Shown here: positions 17,431-27,746 of the stretch, in pieces
How the letters are laid out: each line of letters starts with the position of its first letter
How positions within the stretch are numbered: position 1 is the stretch's first letter
Assembly: GCF_014648775.1 (NCBI RefSeq)
Contig: NZ_BMRT01000001.1
Span: forward strand, 1,488,001-1,552,000
Direction: 5' to 3'
Length of the DNA stretch: 64,000 nucleotides
From: Streptomyces abikoensis
Lineage (GTDB): Bacteria; Actinomycetota; Actinomycetes; Streptomycetales; Streptomycetaceae
Notes under the pieces: generated by a model
What the model was told of the DNA's origin: nothing
What the model saw: the letters and a program-made list of their open reading frames with translations, nothing else
Database searches by the model: none
Program-made: the position numbers and the translations under genes

Positions 17431-17712
17431 ATGGTTGAGCGCCGCGTAAACGTCGGCTGGGCCGAGGGCCTGCACGCCCGGCCCGCGTCGATCTTCGTCC
17501 GTGCGGCGACCGCCGCCGGCGTCCCCATGACGATCGCCAAGGCGGACGGCAACCCCGTCAACGCCGCCTCCATGCTCGCCGTGCTGGGCCTGGGCGCCCA
17601 GGGTGGCGAGGAGATCGTCCTCGCCAGCGAGGCGGAGGGTGCCGAGGCCGCGCTCGACCGTCTGGCCAAGCTCGTCGCCGAGGGGCTCGAGGAGCTCCCG
17701 GAGACCGTCTGA
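17431..17712 (+). CDS. ptsH: Phosphocarrier protein HPr
   Basis: General phosphotransferase-system carrier, 93 aa, that accepts phosphate from enzyme I and passes it to EIIA proteins. His15 in GLHARPAS is the phosphorylation site; Ser47 in NAASML aligns with the regulatory Ser46 of Gram-positive HPr. Of two in-frame ATGs (17416, 17431) the second is chosen: it matches the usual length and has GAAGGG 8-13 nt upstream. The dre-like element just upstream suggests control by DasR, linking it to N-acetylglucosamine use and development. Confidence 0.96.
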   Translation: MVERRVNVGWAEGLHARPASIFVRAATAAGVPMTIAKADGNPVNAASMLAVLGLGAQGGEEIVLASEAEGAEAALDRLAKLVAEGLEELPETV

Positions 17713-17751
17713 TCCTCCGGCCCGCCCCTTTCGCCGGGCGGACCGCGCGGC

Positions 17752-17787
17752 GGGGCCGCGGTGGCCGACGGAGGCCGTCGCGGCCCC
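17752..17787 (+). terminator. Terminator after ptsH
   Basis: Outer arms GGGGCCGCG (17752-17760) and CGCGGCCCC (17779-17787), with additional inner pairing of GGCC elements, 40 nt after the ptsH stop. Confidence 0.6.
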
Positions 17788-17873
17788 GTCGTCGTATCCG
17801 TCACCGGCATATCCGTGAGCGGGTGAGCCGCGAGCCGGGTATCCACGGCCCGGCCGTATTCACAGGATTTTCA

Positions 17874-17913
17874 CACGCCGTGCGCGCCGCTCTCCGCAGA
17901 CGCGCACGGCGTG
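17874..17913 (-). terminator. Hairpin downstream of the GntR gene
   Basis: A 13-bp perfect inverted repeat (17874-17886 and 17901-17913) with a 14-nt loop, 61-100 nt beyond the stop of the minus-strand GntR-family gene. It may end that transcript. Confidence 0.55.
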
Positions 17914-17973
17914 CCCCGGCCGGGGACCGCCACGAATTCCCGGCCCTATTCCCCCAGGAATAGCGGCCGCTCG

Positions 17974-18690
17974 TTAAGGACGGACGCCCGCCGTGTTTAC
18001 GGGCTGTTTCGGCGGGTGCACGCGATCGCCGCCCGTCCGCCGCAGCAGGAATTCACCGGGCGAACGGCCGGCCCGTACGGCGGCGAGTTCCCGGGCGCGC
18101 TCCACGTCCCCCCGGGCCACCGCGTCCACCAACGCCCCGCACGCCTCCCAGGTCTCCAGCGGCCGGACCACGGGCCCCGGGGCGTACACCCACGCGATCT
18201 TGCGGCGCAGCTGGGTCAGGAGCCCGGCGACCGAGGGGCTGCCGGACGCCTGGGCGAGGGTCTCGTCGAACCAGTCGCCGAGCTGGCGCAGTTCGCCGCA
18301 GCGGCCCGCGCGGGCCCGCTCCTGGCCGAGCCTGACCAGGCCCCGCAACACCTTGAGGTGGGCCTCGGAGCGCCGCTGCGCGGCCTTGGCGGCGCCCAGC
18401 GGCTCCAGCAGGGCCCGGATGTCGAGGAGGTCGGCGGCCTCGCGCTCGGTGGGTTCGGCGACACAGGCGCCGGCGTGCCGACGGGTGGTCACGAAGCCCT
18501 CGGAGGCCAGGGTGCGCAGCGCCTCGCGGACGGGCACCCGTGAGACGCCGTAGCGGCGGGCGAGGATTTCCTCGATGAGCCGGCTTCCCGGCGGGAAAGC
18601 ACCGGAGACGATGTCGTCGCGGATGGCGGTGCACACCGCGTGCGTGGAAATACGACGGCTCTCGCGCGGCCCCTCGCCGTCGCCGCTCAC
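17974..18690 (-). CDS. GntR-family (FCD-type) transcriptional regulator
   Basis: 238 aa. The N-terminal winged helix (about 15-80) has IRDDIVSGAFPPGSRL and RYGVSRVPVREALRTLASEGFV, the GntR signature; the C-terminal all-helical FCD-type effector domain (about 90-215) is shorter and less conserved. It probably binds a small carboxylate or sugar acid. The GTG at 18690 is the longest start and its ribosome site is weak, so an internal start is possible. No linked metabolic operon is present: neighbours are ptsH and an M23 peptidase gene, both separated by terminators, so the target is unknown. Confidence 0.8.
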   Translation of the reverse strand: MSGDGEGPRESRRISTHAVCTAIRDDIVSGAFPPGSRLIEEILARRYGVSRVPVREALRTLASEGFVTTRRHAGACVAEPTEREAADLLDIRALLEPLGAAKAAQRRSEAHLKVLRGLVRLGQERARAGRCGELRQLGDWFDETLAQASGSPSVAGLLTQLRRKIAWVYAPGPVVRPLETWEACGALVDAVARGDVERARELAAVRAGRSPGEFLLRRTGGDRVHPPKQPVNTAGVRP

Positions 18691-18834
18691 GTACGGCCCC
18701 GCATGGGTCTACCTCCGCCTCATGCCTCAATCCCCGTGCAGCACGGCCGATTGACGTCCGTTCGGCGACTCTATGGCAATCCCGGGCGTTTTCCGATGGT
18801 GCCGCCGCTTCATGGATATTTTTTGGCCAACACG

Positions 18835-18861
18835 AAGGCCCCGGCCGGGGGCCGGGGCCTT
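18835..18861 (-). terminator. Terminator after the M23 peptidase gene
   Basis: A 12-bp perfect stem with a 3-nt loop (18835-18846 / 18850-18861) begins 23 nt past the peptidase stop. Confidence 0.8.
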
Positions 18862-18884
18862 TCGTACGTCGTCGCGCGTCGTCG

Positions 18885-19688
18885 TTACAGGTTGACGCCG
18901 TGCGCGGCCATGTAGGCGATCGGGTCGATGTCCGAGCCGTAGGTGGGGGCCGTGCGGGCCTCGAAGTGCAGGTGCGGGCCGGTGACGTTGCCGGTGGCGC
19001 CGGAGAGGCCGATCTGCTGGCCCGGGGTGACCGTCTGGCCGACGGAGACGTCGATGGAGGACAGGTGGCCGTACTGGGTGTACGTGCCGTCGGCCATCTT
19101 GATGACGACGTTGTTGCCGTAGGCACCGCCCCAGCCGGCCTCGACGATGGTGCCCATGCCGACGGCGTGGACGGAGGTGCCGGTCTCGGCGTGCATGTCG
19201 ATGCCGGTGTGGCTGCCGGAGGACCACAGGCCGCTGGAGGCCTTGTAGGAGGTGGAGACGTAGGAGCCGTCGATCGGGCTCACGAAGGTGCCGAGGCGCT
19301 TGCGCTCCTCGTCGCGGGCGGCCTTCTCCTTGGCGGCGCGCTCCTCCTCGACCTTGCGCTGGGCCTCTTCGTAGCGCTGCTTGGCCTGGACGGCCTTCTG
19401 CTTGGCGCTCTCCTCGGCCTGGAGGCGGGCGGCGGCCTCGTCGGCGGCGCTGCGCTGGGACTCGGCCTGGGCGTCGACGTGCTCGGCCATGACGTCGCCC
19501 ATGACGACGGCCTGGGTCAGGCCGGTGTCCTCGGGGCGCTGCGTGTCGTCGGAGGCGGCGAAGGCCGGGGCGGCGACACCGGCGACGACGCCGGCGGCCG
19601 TGAGAGTGGCTATGCCCGCCACGTTCGCGCTGACGCGCGCGGCGCGGCTCGGACGACGGTGCTTCCCGGTGGCACGGGTGAACGCCAT
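18885..19688 (-). CDS. Secreted M23-family peptidoglycan endopeptidase
   Basis: Zinc metallopeptidase (LytM/lysostaphin type) expected to cut peptidoglycan cross-bridges outside the cell, 267 aa. A signal peptide (about 1-45) ends in VAAPAFAA. A charged Ala/Glu/Lys coiled coil (about 70-130) follows, then the catalytic domain (about 135-265). Zinc ligands are visible in SHTGIDMHA (HxxxD) and in GPHLHFEAR (HxH), with an accessory His in QYGHLSS. Expression is probably set by the c-di-AMP riboswitch in its leader, as seen for several Streptomyces cell-wall hydrolases. Confidence 0.9.
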   Translation of the reverse strand: MAFTRATGKHRRPSRAARVSANVAGIATLTAAGVVAGVAAPAFAASDDTQRPEDTGLTQAVVMGDVMAEHVDAQAESQRSAADEAAARLQAEESAKQKAVQAKQRYEEAQRKVEEERAAKEKAARDEERKRLGTFVSPIDGSYVSTSYKASSGLWSSGSHTGIDMHAETGTSVHAVGMGTIVEAGWGGAYGNNVVIKMADGTYTQYGHLSSIDVSVGQTVTPGQQIGLSGATGNVTGPHLHFEARTAPTYGSDIDPIAYMAAHGVNL

Positions 19689-19715
19689 GTCGCGGCTGTT
19701 TCCTTTCCTTCCCTC

Positions 19716-19862
19716 TCGCCTACCGGGTTAGCTGACGGGTTCGGAGCAGGAAGGTCTCCTACGGATCCCTCGTGAGAGGGGCCCGATTCACCCCAGGGAC
19801 GTTTGGGTCCCCGGCTCCCCTCGGCTGGTGCTCCGGGGACTCGGCGATGGCTGCCCGGGGCC
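19716..19862 (-). ncRNA. c-di-AMP (ydaO/yuaA-type) riboswitch
   Basis: The leader of the M23 gene, read on the minus strand, carries the conserved blocks of this class in order: a G/C-rich closing stem near 19825-19858, GGGGTGAATCG, GTAGGAGACCTTCCTGC, then GAACCCGTCAGCTAACCCGG and a closing GGCG. The order matches ydaO riboswitches found ahead of rpf and M23 genes in Streptomyces. Boundaries are approximate. Binding of c-di-AMP normally lowers expression of the downstream hydrolase. Confidence 0.85.
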
Positions 19863-20000
19863 GCGGTCGCGGCTCCGATCGGCGGGCTGCCGGGCCTGAC
19901 GCTAATCGGCGTCAGATTCGAACAGCAAACAGAAGTGGGCTTTTATGACGTACGCCACACGACCAACACCCAACCTCCGTCTGAAAGCGGACATAAGTGA

Positions 20001-20030
20001 GGCGCATGGGTCACAACGGACCCATGCGCC
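20001..20030 (-). terminator. Hairpin downstream of the M16 peptidase operon
   Basis: A perfect 12-bp inverted repeat (20001-20012 / 20019-20030) with a 6-nt loop, between the M16 stop at 20082 and the M23 riboswitch region. A stronger hairpin lies just upstream of it (20038-20068). Confidence 0.65.
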
Positions 20031-20037
20031 GAAGGGG

Positions 20038-20068
20038 CCCCGGCGCGGCGTCGCCTGCCGCGCCGGGG
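20038..20068 (-). terminator. Terminator after the M16 peptidase operon
   Basis: A 12-bp perfect stem (20038-20049 / 20057-20068) with a 7-nt loop begins 13 nt after the minus-strand stop codon. Confidence 0.8.
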
Positions 20069-20081
20069 TGGTGAGTCGCCG

Positions 20082-21494
20082 TCAGGCGGGGATGACCGTC
20101 ACCGGGCCGATGCCCAGGGCCTTGACGGGCTCGGCGATCTCGGCGGCGTCGCCGACGAGGACGGTGACGAGGCGGTCGGCCGGGAAGGCGCTCACGACGG
20201 CCGCCGTGGCCTCCACCGTGCCGGTCTCCGCGAGGCGTTCGTACAGCCGCGCCTGGAAGTCGTCCGGCAGGTACTGCTCGACCTGGTCGGCGAAGGTCGC
20301 GGCGACGGCCGCGGCCGTCTCGTACTTCAGCGGCGCGACACCCACCAGGTTCTGCACGGCGACGTCGCGCTCGGCGTCCGTCAGGCCCTCCGCGGCGAGG
20401 GTGCGCAGCACGGTCCACAGGTCCGCCAGGGCGGGGCCGGTGTTGGGGGTGTCCACGGAGCCGCTGATGGCGAGCATGGCCGTGCCCGTCCCGTCGGGGG
20501 CGGAGAGCAGCACCTGGCCGAAGGAGCGCACGCCGTAGGTGTAGCCCTTCTCCTCGCGCAGGACGCGGTCCAGGCGGGAGGTGAGGGTGCCGCCGAGGCA
20601 GTAGGTGCCGAGGATCTGGGCGGGCCAGGCGCTCGCGTGCCGGTCGGGGCCGGTGCGGCCGATGAGCAGCTGCGTCTGCACGGCGCCGGGCCGGTCCACG
20701 ATCACGACGCGGCCGGTGTCGTCGGCGGTGACGGCCGGCACGGGCAGCGGCTCGGCGGCGGTGCCGGTCCAGGCGCCGAGGGACTCCGCCAGGATCCGGT
20801 CGAGGTCGATGCCGGTGAAGTCGCCGACGATCGCCACGGTGGTGGTGGCGGGGCGGACATGGGCCTCGTAGAAGGCCCGGACGGCCGCGGCGTCGATGCG
20901 CTCGACGGTCTCCTGCGCGCCCTGGCGGGGGCGGGACATCCGGGAGCCGGCCGGGAAGAGCTCGGCGGCCAGCGCCATGGCCGCCCGGCGGGCGGGGTTG
21001 GCCAGCTCGTGCGGGATCTCGTCCAGGCGGTTGTCGACCAGGCGCTCGATCTCGCCGTCCGGGAAGGCCGGGGCGCGCAGGGCGTCGGCGAGCAGGCCCA
21101 TGGCCTTGCCCAGCCGGGAGGCCGGGACCTCCAGGGAGAGCCGGACGCCGGGGTGGTCGGCGTGCGCGTCGAGAGTGGCGCCGCAGCGCTCCAGCTCGGC
21201 GGTGAACTCCTCGGCGCTGAGCTTGTCGGTGCCCTCGGAGAAGGCGCGCGCCATGATCGTGGCGACGCCGTCCAGGCCCTCGGGCTCGGCGGCCAGCGGC
21301 GCGTTCAGGACGACGTCGACGGCGACGACCTGCTGGCCGGCGCGGTGGCAGCGCAGCACGGTCAGCCCGTTGGGGAGCAGGCCGCGCTCGGGGGCGGGGA
21401 AGGCCCACGGGGAGGCGGTGCCGGGGCGGGGCTGCGGGTGGAACTCCATCGAGGCCTCTGCGGTCTGGGTGCTCGCGGCTGCGGCGTCGCTCAC
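20082..21494 (-). CDS. M16B peptidase family protein, non-catalytic subunit
   Basis: 470-aa member of the pitrilysin/processing-peptidase family. At the place where the zinc motif HxxEH should be, it has GVATIMARAF, so it cannot bind the catalytic metal. It does keep the substrate-binding R/Y pair (LREEKGYTYGVRS near residue 320). This is the hallmark of the second subunit of M16B heterodimers. Its GTG overlaps the stop of the catalytic partner by 4 nt (GTGA), so the two proteins are made in coupled fashion and most likely assemble together. Substrates are probably peptides; no signal peptide is present. Confidence 0.87.
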   Translation of the reverse strand: MSDAAAASTQTAEASMEFHPQPRPGTASPWAFPAPERGLLPNGLTVLRCHRAGQQVVAVDVVLNAPLAAEPEGLDGVATIMARAFSEGTDKLSAEEFTAELERCGATLDAHADHPGVRLSLEVPASRLGKAMGLLADALRAPAFPDGEIERLVDNRLDEIPHELANPARRAAMALAAELFPAGSRMSRPRQGAQETVERIDAAAVRAFYEAHVRPATTTVAIVGDFTGIDLDRILAESLGAWTGTAAEPLPVPAVTADDTGRVVIVDRPGAVQTQLLIGRTGPDRHASAWPAQILGTYCLGGTLTSRLDRVLREEKGYTYGVRSFGQVLLSAPDGTGTAMLAISGSVDTPNTGPALADLWTVLRTLAAEGLTDAERDVAVQNLVGVAPLKYETAAAVAATFADQVEQYLPDDFQARLYERLAETGTVEATAAVVSAFPADRLVTVLVGDAAEIAEPVKALGIGPVTVIPA

Positions 21495-22846
21495 CGGTCC
21501 GCCTCCTCTTCCTCGTTCTCGCCGGCGGCGTCGGTGCCGGACTGGGGCGTGGGCTCGTACACCAGCACGGCGCGGTTGTCGGGGTGCAGCCGGGCCTTGG
21601 CGACCTCCTGCACCTCCAGGGGCGTGATGTCCAGGACGCGCTGAACGGCGGTCAGGGCGAGCTGGGGGTCGCCGAAGAGCACGGCGAAGCGGCACAGCTC
21701 GTCCGCGCGGCCGCTGACGGTGGCCAGCCGGTCCAGCCACTCGCGCTCCAGCTGGGCCTGGGCGCGCTCCATCTCCTCGGGCGTCGGGCCCTCGGCCGCG
21801 AAGCGGGCGAGCTCGTCGTCCACGGCGGTCTCGATCGCGGGGACCTCCACGCCGCCGGACGCCTTGACGTCCAGCCAGCCGAGCGAGGGCGCGCCGGCCA
21901 GGCGCAGCAGGCCGAAGCCGGCCGCGACGGCGGTGCGGTCGTGCCGCACGAGGCGGTTGTGGAGGCGGGAGGACTCGCCGCCGCCGAGGATGGTCAGCGC
22001 CAGGTCGGCGGCGTCGGCCTCGCGCGTGCCGTCGTGGGGCAGGCGGTAGGCGGCCATCAGCGCGCGGGAGGGCACCTCCTCCCGGACGACCTCGCGCAGC
22101 TGCTCGCCGATGGTGTCGGGCAGCCGGCCGTCGCGCGGGGGCTGCTTCCCGTCGTGCGCCGGGATGGAGCCGAAGTACTTCTCGATCCAGGCGAGCGTCT
22201 GCTCGGGGTCGATGTCGCCGACGACCGAGAGGACGGCGTTGCCCGGCGCGTAGTACGTGCGGAAGAAGGCGCGCGCGTCCTCCAGGGAGGCGGCGTCCAG
22301 GTCGGCCATGGAGCCGATGGGCGTGTGGTGGTACGGGTGGCCGTCGGGGTAGGCCATGGCCGTCAGCTTCTCGAAGGCCGTGCCGTAGGGCACGTTGTCG
22401 TAGCGCTGGCGGCGCTCGTTCTTGACGACGTCGCGCTGGTTCTCCATCGACTCGTCGTCGAGGGCGGTGAGCAGCGAGCCCATCCGGTCCGCCTCGAGCC
22501 ACAGCGCCAGCTCCACCTGGTGGGCCGGCATGGTCTCGAAGTAGTTGGTGCGCTCGAAGCTCGTGGTGCCGTTGAGCGATCCGCCGGCGCCCTGGACCAG
22601 CTCGAAGTGGCCGTTGCCCTTGACCTGGGCCGAGCCCTGGAACATCAGGTGCTCGAAGAGGTGGGCGAGGCCGGTACGGCCCTTGACCTCGTGGCGCGAG
22701 CCGACGTCGTACCAGAGGCAGACCGCGGCGACCGGGGTCAGGTGGTCCTCGGAGAGGATCACCCGCAGGCCGTTGGCCAGGCGGTGCTCGGTCGCTGTCA
22801 GGCCGCCGGAGCCGGCCTGTTGCGTGGCCGTGTGACCCATGGGCAT
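21491..22846 (-). CDS. M16B zinc peptidase, catalytic subunit
   Basis: 451 aa. The inverted zinc motif is intact: His62, Glu65 and His66 in AHLFEHLMFQG, with the distal Glu expected in VVKNERRQRYD about 75 residues later. The rest follows the two-domain M16 core fold, and the C-terminus is a short acidic tail (EEEEADR). The ATG at 22846 has AAGGGA upstream; a second ATG 6 nt later is possible. It heads a two-gene operon with the non-catalytic subunit and is divergent from parC over a 218-bp gap. Confidence 0.9.
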   Translation of the reverse strand: MPMGHTATQQAGSGGLTATEHRLANGLRVILSEDHLTPVAAVCLWYDVGSRHEVKGRTGLAHLFEHLMFQGSAQVKGNGHFELVQGAGGSLNGTTSFERTNYFETMPAHQVELALWLEADRMGSLLTALDDESMENQRDVVKNERRQRYDNVPYGTAFEKLTAMAYPDGHPYHHTPIGSMADLDAASLEDARAFFRTYYAPGNAVLSVVGDIDPEQTLAWIEKYFGSIPAHDGKQPPRDGRLPDTIGEQLREVVREEVPSRALMAAYRLPHDGTREADAADLALTILGGGESSRLHNRLVRHDRTAVAAGFGLLRLAGAPSLGWLDVKASGGVEVPAIETAVDDELARFAAEGPTPEEMERAQAQLEREWLDRLATVSGRADELCRFAVLFGDPQLALTAVQRVLDITPLEVQEVAKARLHPDNRAVLVYEPTPQSGTDAAGENEEEEADR

Positions 22847-23064
22847 GTACGTCCCTTCGATCTCTTGAGATCCCGCGGTGCCTCGCGACGACTCGCGTGA
22901 TGAACAGTCCTGTCACTGTATGCAAGCGCGCTGACATCTGGCGAAGTTCCCGAACCGCCGGGGATGCCCCGGACGGGTCGCGGTCGGCGTTGTCGGTGGC
23001 TCGGTCCACAATGGTCGGCGTCAGGACCCCGCCTCGGCAATCGATCGAAGGAGCAGCAGCCGCG

Positions 23065-25521
<2,457 letters not shown>

Positions 25522-25528
25522 ACCTTCG

Positions 25529-25580
25529 GGGCTTGAGGTGCGCGCGGCTCCGCACGTGGGACTGCGCGCACCTCAAGCCC
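25529..25580. terminator. Bidirectional terminator between parC and the CobW gene
   Basis: A perfect 17-bp inverted repeat (25529-25545 / 25564-25580) with an 18-nt loop begins 8 nt after the parC stop and 27 nt from the convergent CobW-gene stop. A partial repeat of the right arm follows at 25587-25616. Confidence 0.85.
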
Positions 25581-25606
25581 GGATGCGTCTCAAGCCCGGG
25601 TGCATC

Positions 25607-26695
25607 TCAGTCCTGCGCGTAGCGCAGGACGCCCCACATGCTGTGCTCCTCGGTCTCTGCCGGTGCCGTGTCCCGGCAGCCTTCGAGTCCCTCCCGCAGG
25701 GCGTGGGCGTCGATGCCCCTGCCGATCATCACTATCTGCGTGACGCGCTCCTCGGAGCGCGCCCACGGCGACCGGTAGAAGCGCAGGAAATCGCCCACCG
25801 CGTGGAGGGTGAACTTGTCGCGGTGGCCGGCCACGCCGAAGTGGACGAAGCCCTTCATGCGGTAGAGGCCCTCGGGCCTGCTGTCGAGGAAGTCCATGAG
25901 CCGCCGGGGGTTCATGGGGGTGTCGGACCGGAACTCGACGTTCTCGTAGCCGGAGTGGAGATGGCCGCTGTGGCCGCACCCCTCCCCGCAACGGTCGCCG
26001 TGCTCGTGATCGTGGTCGTAGTCGTGATCGTGCTCGTCGTCCGTGAGGAGGAGGTCCTCGAAGGAGAGCTGGCGCACGGCCTCCAGGTGGTCCTCGCGGG
26101 GCTTGCGGTCGAAGAGCATCTCCGGGTCGATCCGCCCGTGGGAGACCGGGGCGACGGGAGTACCCGGGGCCAGTCCGGCGAGCGTCTCCAGCAGGCTCTC
26201 GCGGGTCTCGTCCCCGATCCGGTCGGCCTTGTTGAGGACCACGAGGTCGGCGATGCCCACGTGCCGGTCGAGCTCCGGGTGACGTTCGCGCGTGGCGGAG
26301 AACTCCGCCCCGTCGACCACCTCGACCAGCCCGCCGTAGACGACGCTGTCGTTGTCGCTGGCCAGGATCATCCGGATGATCTCCTGGGGCTCGGCCAGCC
26401 CGCTGGCCTCGATGACGATCACGTCGATGCGGGCCGCCGGGCGGGCCAGCCGGTCCAGGAAGCCGTCCAGCTCGCTGGCGTCCACGGCGCAGCACAGGCA
26501 GCCGTTGCCGAGGGAGACCATGGAGTCCACCTGGCCGGCGACGCTCATCGCATCGATCTCGATCTTGCCGAAGTCATTGACGACCGCCCCGATCCGGGTG
26601 CCTCCGCTGTGTCGCAGGAGGTGGTTGAGCAGGGTCGTCTTGCCCGATCCGAGGAATCCCGCCAGCACGATGACCGGAATCTGTCGCTTGGCCAA
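25607..26695 (-). CDS. CobW/COG0523-family GTPase, putative metallochaperone
   Basis: G3E GTPase of 362 aa that probably uses GTP hydrolysis to hand a metal to a client protein. The P-loop GFLGSGKTT lies at 13-21, the family metal motif CLCC near residue 66, the switch/Walker B IVIEASGLAEP near 93, and the guanine motif NKAD near 153. A His/Asp-rich, Cys-containing loop (about 218-250, DHDHEHGDRCGEGCGHSGHLH) is typical of zinc- or cobalt-handling members. The C-terminal CobW domain is complete. I see no Zur box upstream and no cobalamin genes nearby, so the metal is undetermined. Confidence 0.87.
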   Translation of the reverse strand: MAKRQIPVIVLAGFLGSGKTTLLNHLLRHSGGTRIGAVVNDFGKIEIDAMSVAGQVDSMVSLGNGCLCCAVDASELDGFLDRLARPAARIDVIVIEASGLAEPQEIIRMILASDNDSVVYGGLVEVVDGAEFSATRERHPELDRHVGIADLVVLNKADRIGDETRESLLETLAGLAPGTPVAPVSHGRIDPEMLFDRKPREDHLEAVRQLSFEDLLLTDDEHDHDYDHDHEHGDRCGEGCGHSGHLHSGYENVEFRSDTPMNPRRLMDFLDSRPEGLYRMKGFVHFGVAGHRDKFTLHAVGDFLRFYRSPWARSEERVTQIVMIGRGIDAHALREGLEGCRDTAPAETEEHSMWGVLRYAQD

Positions 26696-26791
26696 GAAAA
26701 AGCCTCCCTCGTCGCTCCACCGCGGCGGACGGACCGGGGTCCACCGCCCGACCCAGGATAGGAGGGCCTCGGCGCGCAGGACCGGCCCCGG

Positions 26792-26810
26792 TCAGGTTAG
26801 GCTCACCTAT
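26792..26810 (+). promoter_or_regulatory. Iron box (DmdR1/IdeR-type operator)
   Basis: TCAGGTTAGGCTCACCTAT matches the actinobacterial iron box TTAGGTTAGGCTAACCTAA at 16 of 19 positions. It ends exactly where the downstream GTG begins and probably covers the -10 region. Repression by an iron-loaded DmdR1-type regulator is expected. Confidence 0.85.
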
Positions 26811-27746
26811 GTGAGCACGTGCGCGACCGCCTCCCGACAGCTGACCGAGCCGCTGGCCGGTACCGCCGCACCGGCGCGGACCTGGCTGCTGATCGAGCAG
26901 CCCGGCCCCTGGGGCGCGAACGCGCTCATCTCCAGCCACCTCGACCCCGCCGTCGGCCGCGCCCTCGACGAGGCCGCCAAGGGCACCGGGGTGCGGATCG
27001 CCCTGATCCGCCGCCCCGGACGGCACGCGGACTGCCACGAGCCGTCCCTCCAGCGGATCTTCCTGGCCCACACCGCGCCCGGCCGCTCCTGGATCCGTAC
27101 GACCACCCTCACCGACCCGGCCGCACTGCTGGGGCTGGACTTCGCGGCGCTCGGCGCCGGCGAGCACGGCGGGCTGTGGGAGCCGTACGACGGGGATCCG
27201 CTCGCCCTGGTGTGCACCAACGCCAAGCGCGACCGCTGCTGCGCCCTGCTGGGCCGTCCGCTCGCCGCCGAGCTGGCCGCCGCGGGCGGCACGGAGGTCT
27301 GGGAGGTCACCCACCTCGGTGGCCACCGCTTCGCCCCCACCCTGCTCGTCCTGCCCTACGGCTACGCCTACGGGCGGGCCACCGCGCACGCCGTCAAGGA
27401 GGCCCTGGAGGCGGCGCGTGACGGCAGGATCACCACCGCGCACTGCCGCGGCCGCTCCGCCTGGGAGCGCCCCGGGCAGGCCGCCGAGCTGGCCGTCCGC
27501 GCGCTGACCGGCGAGGAGGGCGCGGACGCCCTGGACGTCACCGGGACCGAGGGGGCCGCGCCCCGCTGGTCCGTGACCGTCGCGCACACGGACGGGCGCG
27601 CCTGGCGGGTCGAGGTCGAGCAGGGTGCCGCGGCGCCGCCCCGGCCCGAGAGCTGCGGCCGGGCGCTCGGCACGCCGGCCCGGATGGACGTCGTCGCCAT
27701 CACCCCGCTGACCGCCCGGCCGGCCGGGGTCAGCCGGCCTTCTTGA
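26811..27746 (+). CDS. Sucrase/ferredoxin-like family protein, probably iron-regulated and leaderless
   Basis: 311 aa, thioredoxin-fold ferredoxin-like family (PF06999 type). Motifs seen: LVCTNAKRDRCCALLGRPLA, THLGGHRFAPTLLVLPYG (the His-Arg-Phe-Ala-Pro signature) and a C-terminal ESCGRALG. Cysteines in the first and last motifs could hold a 2Fe-2S cluster. The GTG at 26811 abuts the iron box, leaving no room for a ribosome site, so a leaderless transcript is likely. Homologues often sit with siderophore genes; a ferric-siderophore reductase or iron-release role is an inference. The 3' end overlaps the convergent SBP gene by 17 nt. Confidence 0.83.
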   Translation: MSTCATASRQLTEPLAGTAAPARTWLLIEQPGPWGANALISSHLDPAVGRALDEAAKGTGVRIALIRRPGRHADCHEPSLQRIFLAHTAPGRSWIRTTTLTDPAALLGLDFAALGAGEHGGLWEPYDGDPLALVCTNAKRDRCCALLGRPLAAELAAAGGTEVWEVTHLGGHRFAPTLLVLPYGYAYGRATAHAVKEALEAARDGRITTAHCRGRSAWERPGQAAELAVRALTGEEGADALDVTGTEGAAPRWSVTVAHTDGRAWRVEVEQGAAAPPRPESCGRALGTPARMDVVAITPLTARPAGVSRPS

